Shown one piece after another: positions 60,366 to 64,000 of a stretch of DNA of 64,000 nucleotides; position 1 is the stretch's first letter, and each line of letters opens with the position of its first letter. The notes under the pieces are model-generated. The model was not told the DNA's origin, ran no database searches, and saw only the letters and a program-made list of their open reading frames with translations. Position numbers and translations under genes: made by a program. The DNA is from Doryteuthis pealeii. Its lineage: Eukaryota; Mollusca; Cephalopoda; Myopsida; Loliginidae. The stretch spans positions 101,830,591 to 101,894,590 of the forward strand of contig CM042145.1 of NCBI GenBank assembly GCA_023376005.1. The letters run 5' to 3'.

Positions 60366-60965
60366 AATACATATTTACCAATCCCTCCACACGGGCAGGA
60401 TGTAACACAAGGTCAATTTCTTAAGTGGAGTTTAACAGGTTTAAATTCAGAGTTTTACTTCTTGTAGAATAATACTAAGTCTAATTATCGTCGAATTGGC
60501 AAGACAAGACAGCAAGTAGTCGTAACTGAAATACGATTCTGGTCTGCTGCAAAGACTACTGCAGAATGGCAGGATTTATGGAGCCTCAGAGGATCCTACA
60601 AACCAAGCAGCCAATCAGGACTCAGAGAGTGGAATCACCCAAATGCATGAGTGGACTGTTCCGAATTCCCATAAGTACCAGTTGTCTTGACACTGGTTCA
60701 GTTGTGCTTGGCCAGTCACATTGTTCAAACCAATAGTAGACTGACTGACTGACTGACTTCAATACTTCTCCTAGACTAGTTGCCATACCATGGTTAAAGC
60801 ACTCAGTCTGCCTTACTATTTACTCATAGCTGGAGGGATAATAGTTAGATTCATCCCTTTCCCAAGGGTATTAGCCTTATCAAATGTAAACAGCTCCATC
60901 CAGGATTTGAACTCATCTTGCCATGTCCATTTCCGACGACAGTAACCATTACATCACAAACCTGC
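60366..60965 (-). mobile_element. SINE-B split by LTR D
   Basis: The tail half is at 60366-60462 (ATTTACCAATCCCTCCACAC, TTAAATTCAGAGTTTTACTT) and the head half at 60770-60965 (AGACTAGTTGCCATACCATG, CAGGATTTGAACTCATC, GACAGTAACCATTACATCAC). CTTCAAGGAATAC before and CTGCAGGGAATGC after it look like a diverged 13-bp target duplication of retroposon C. Confidence 0.75.
60463..60764 (+). mobile_element. Solo LTR D with 5-bp TSD, inside SINE-B
   Basis: Starts TGTAGAATAATACTAAGTC and ends ACTGACTTCAATA. CTTCT at 60458-60462 and 60765-60769 is a perfect 5-bp duplication of SINE-B sequence. 302 bp. Contains GCAGCCAATCAGGACTC and GGTTCAGTTGTGC. Confidence 0.85.
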
Positions 60966-61039
60966 AGGGAATGCATTCATCGTATTCTGAGCCCAACAAA
61001 CAGGGCTTCCAAGTCAACAGAGGCAGGAGTGGAATTGAG

Positions 61040-61321
61040 TGAATTGAACAACAATGAGTATAACTGAATTTGTACATAAAGCAGTTGTTATTTATAGCAC
61101 TTAGAATATTCCATACTTGCATCTGGGTGATCCCATTCCTTGTGTCCTGTTTGGCTGTTGGTCTTAGTGTGGTTATGGTGCGAGATAAATATCCACCATT
61201 CTACATTAAGCTGGCAGCAATGCAAATTCTGTATTCAGTTACAGCTTACTTGCTGCCTTGTCTGCCAATTCGACAGTAATTGGAATCTCACTGTAACAGG
61301 GAGTATTGTATTGTTTCTACA
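61040..61321 (-). mobile_element. Solo LTR D subfamily 2
   Basis: AGTTGTTATTTATAGCACTT, CCCATTCCTTGTGTCCTGTT, CCACCATTCTACATTAAGC, ACAGTAATTGGAATCTC and end GTATTGTATTGTTTCTACA. Confidence 0.65.
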
Positions 61322-61645
61322 GGCACAAAGATTCTCCTAGAGAAAAATGAAATCTTCAAGCCAAGTCAGAAACACTGTTCTAGAAGGATGGATTTGATTT
61401 TAAACAACCCACAAAGGTTGATATGCCATTAAACAAAAAAAGCAAATGAAACATTGTGAAAAATCAGAGTCCGGCAATGGACTAAGAAGAAAAAGGATGA
61501 TGGAATGGTGGGGGGCGGGTGAATCTAAGCCAACAACCTATTTTTTTTTTTTTTTTTTACATCAAAGACAACATGGAACAGTTCAACATGGTAGATCATA
61601 AAGATAAATTACAACGCCAATAATAAAAAGGAACCAGGCTATTCA
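61322..61645. other. No recognised gene
   Basis: Contains a retroposon/5S-SINE tail fragment (AACCCACAAAGGTTGATATG, 61400) and a T run at 61540-61558. Confidence 0.45.
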
Positions 61646-62185
61646 ATTTTTCTTTTTTAAGCAACTGGAAGCTACACTCCAAGAAGGAAAAAAAAAATCA
61701 AAATGCTTGTTGTGTGCTGTAAAATTATGAGCATAATATTATGCTCATTTTATGTGTGTATAAATATATATATCTTATCTAAATAAATGATATATGAATA
61801 TATGAAATATATAAATATATATATATATTTATATATATTTCAATATATCATTATATAATAATATATCATTCAATATATTATATATATTTCAATATATCAA
61901 TATATATATTTTTCAATTATATATATCAATATATATATTTTTCAATTATATATATTTCAATATATCATTATATAATAATATATCATTCAATATATTTATA
62001 TATATTTCAATATATCAATATATATCAATATATATCAATAAATATATATTACAATATATATTTCATATATATATATATGAAATGAATAAATTTCAGTTTT
62101 TCTTTTTTAAGCAACTGGAAGCTACACTCCAAGAAGGAAAAAAAAAAAATCAAAATGCTTGTTGTGTGCTGTAAAATTATGAGCA
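61646..62185. repeat. 88-bp direct repeat around an AT block
   Basis: AGCAACTGGAAGCTACACTC through TGTTGTGTGCTGTAAAATTA is present at 61647-61735 and 62096-62180. Between them lie about 360 bp of A/T-rich sequence with TATATTTCAATATATCA units, itself locally palindromic. Confidence 0.85.
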
Positions 62186-62189
62186 AATA

Positions 62190-63445
62190 AACTGAAATCA
62201 AAAACAGCTGTTAGGAAAGAAATGGCTGCTTTACTTACTCCTATTGCTTATCTCTTAATAAGTCATAGTTTTTGAGGACACAAATAATGAACGTTTTGTT
62301 CATGCTTCGAGTTGTAAAACTAGTTAAAAGTTTAGACAATTTTTGGTAATTTTGATCTTTATTCTCTATAAGAATTAGCGGGGTATTAGTTCGTAGCTAA
62401 AAAGCGCATTCCTGTAATGCATTAGGTTACCCAAAAGAGGGTAAGCCAACACAAAATATTTGGTAGGAAAAAGACAAATTAATTTACATTATGTTTTACT
62501 ATGCCCAACGCATTTCTCGCTTTTTATTTTTTAGATATTTTACAAGACCCCTACTCCTTTCACTGTATAAAATACAAACAAGAACTTAGACAATTTTTTT
62601 TTCAATTGAAATTTTACAATATACTTTTACAAAACACTAACTGATATTTCAAAACATAGCGTAAATAAGGCCAGGAATCTGGGATGACAAAATGTTTATT
62701 GAACCTAAAATTGATTAATTTTTTTTCTAAAAGTGAAAAGATTATATTTAAATTTTAATATTTGTACAAAATATTGTCTCCTAATAAACCCATTTATTTT
62801 CCTTGGTCCCATTAGTCGGATTTACAATTATTTCCAAGTCGTTTTTGTGTCACTTTTGTTGGTAAATCAATGTAAATATTTTACACGCCTGCCCCCCTGC
62901 CCCCCCCCTTGCATTTTTATCAGCAAATCAATGTAGATACATTACAACTTTTTTTTCGATTGAATTTGTACAAATTTCAGAGTGTGCGGTATGAAAATTG
63001 TTTTGAAATTTGAGTTTTGTAAAAATTCAATTGGAAAAACACATTTTTAAAAAAAATAAAAATAAAAAAAATTTTTTTTTAAAAAAAGGAAGGAAGGGTT
63101 ATAAAATATCTACATTGATTTGCTGATAAAAATTGGAGGGGGGATTAGAATATCTACATTAATTTGTTGACAAAAAGCAACAAAAAACAAGACTCAGAAA
63201 ATATCTAAGTTGGGCCAGAACTTTGCCTGACACTGTAAATTAGGACAGGAGGCCAGGATGACAAAAGATTAAAATTACCAAAATTTGTCTAAACTTTTCA
63301 CCAGTTTTACAACTCATGAACAAAACGTTCATTATTTATGTCCTCAAAAACTGATTTATTAGGAGATAAGCAATAGGAGTAAGTAAAGCAGTGGTTTCTT
63401 TCTTAACAGCTGGTTTTTTTGTTTTTTTTTCAGTTTATTTATTAC
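62190..63445. mobile_element. Large inverted repeat, about 1.25 kb
   Basis: The left arm (about 62190-62375: AAAACAGCTGTTAGGAAAGA, TATTGCTTATCTCTTAATAA, AATGAACGTTTTGTTCATG, TTTAGACAATTTTTGGTAAT) is inverted at about 63270-63440. Inside, ATCAGCAAATCAATGTAGAT and ATCTACATTGATTTGCTGAT form a second inverted pair. No transposase frame is visible. A C run (62892-62909) and its G partner (63137) fall in the inner arms. Confidence 0.65.
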
Positions 63446-63785
63446 CCAATTTTTTTTTTTTTCATTTCAATATGATCATTGATTTTATCTGAAAATTCAT
63501 AATCATTTTTTGAAGATTTTCTCAAGTGTTTAAATTTGAAACTAAAAATCAGTGTTCAAAACAACTGATCTGTAAATTATAATTTTAAATTTATATAACA
63601 TCTATTGTAGTTTTATTGCTTTTACGTTTTTTGAACTTTTTTTGAACTTTGGTTACCCAACGTTTTTTTTTTTTTAAATTATTTTAAAAAAAGATAAAGT
63701 TTAATGAAGTTAATAGAGATATTTATTAAACTTAGGTTAGACGACACCTTGTTGAAATCGGAGAGAACAAAGTTAAGATGATTAT
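63446..63785. other. No recognised gene
   Basis: T/A-rich spacer. Confidence 0.45.
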
Positions 63786-64000
63786 TTTGTTTTGGTTTGT
63801 TTTACGGCATATCAACCTCAGTGGGTCATTTAATGCCGATAAAGTTTTGAAATAAATCAATTCTTAATGGATAAATACATTTTTCTATTTAACCCATAGA
63901 TGGGACCCTAACAAGTACTACCACTCCGGGTCAGAGTGGACCAGGGAGCAATTGTGATGAAGGCATGCTCCACATTCCCCAAACCTCCAGAACTGGAACC
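63786..64000 (-). mobile_element. Retroposon C, runs off the window
   Basis: Plus-strand start TTTTGTTTTGGTTTGTTTTA, CGGCATATCAACCTCAGTGG, AGATGGGACCCTAACAAGTA, continuing to the last base. Confidence 0.75.

Larger units (their letters stand above)
59562..61003 (-). mobile_element. Retroposon C split by two insertions
   Basis: Three pieces are co-linear: 59562-59611 (TTTTAACAGCATGTCAATTT, GTTATTTTATGCC), 60119-60362 (ATCTATTTGAACCATAGATC, AATATTACCACCCTAGG, ACCCTTCTTCAAGGAATAC) and about 60962-61003 (CTGCAGGGAATGCATTCATC, CAACAAACAGGGC). The interruptions are an LTR-like element and a SINE-B that itself contains an LTR D. Confidence 0.65.

Overview
The window reads as animal (most likely invertebrate) intergenic or intronic DNA made almost entirely of layered repeats. 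It is AT-rich and holds more than thirty (TA)n tracts plus (CA)n/(GT)n microsatellites. It contains many tRNA-derived SINEs, one 5S-rRNA-derived SINE, Penelope-like, Tc1, mariner, hAT-like and LTR remnants, and numerous palindromic foldback elements. I found no intact host protein-coding gene, rRNA operon, CRISPR array or bacterial-type operon. A cephalopod or other lophotrochozoan fits the repeat style (tRNA-SINEs, Penelope-like elements, extreme TA microsatellite load), but that assignment is inference; no host gene is available to test it. Family letters used below (SINE-A, SINE-B, retroposon C, LTR D, MITE E, MITE F, element G, repeat L) are my own labels.

Layout. 0-6 kb: dispersed repeats, a telomere-like-cored inverted-repeat element, two long foldbacks and a Penelope-type terminal repeat with a decayed hammerhead. 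6.47-7.2 kb: a 732-nt tract with no C on the + strand. 7.5-13 kb: SINE-A, SINE-B, retroposon C and more foldbacks. 13.5-14.1 kb: an hAT-like MITE with a perfect 8-bp duplication. 15-19.5 kb: LINE tail, broken Tc1 copies and LTR D copies. 19.6-21.3 kb: Penelope-like reverse transcriptase fragment, a minus-strand hammerhead ribozyme, SINE-B. 21.8-22.0 kb: 5S-derived SINE. 23.1-24.2 kb: 52-bp minisatellite. 24.6-31.3 kb: retroposon C copies with target-site duplications, TIR elements and LTR D copies. 31.7 kb: a plus-strand hammerhead ribozyme. 33.5-34.9 kb: a C-rich stretch and an 84-bp minisatellite. 35-57 kb: SINE-A/B, element G, MITEs E and F, mariner remnants, a second TA-embedded perfect foldback, purine-rich tracts. 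57-61.3 kb: a SINE-A array and a four-element nest. 61.6-63.5 kb: a large inverted repeat. The window ends inside a retroposon C copy.

The most interesting signal is a set of small self-cleaving ribozyme candidates of hammerhead type, sitting inside foldback repeats that look like Penelope-like terminal repeats. Two copies keep every core residue. A second, unrelated repeat family carries the same architecture in decayed form. Long palindromic elements sit next to (TA)n tracts again and again, and a truncated Penelope-type reverse transcriptase ends in one. This fits insertion into, or birth of, TA microsatellites by these elements. All family names rest on motif recognition by eye; no database search was possible.
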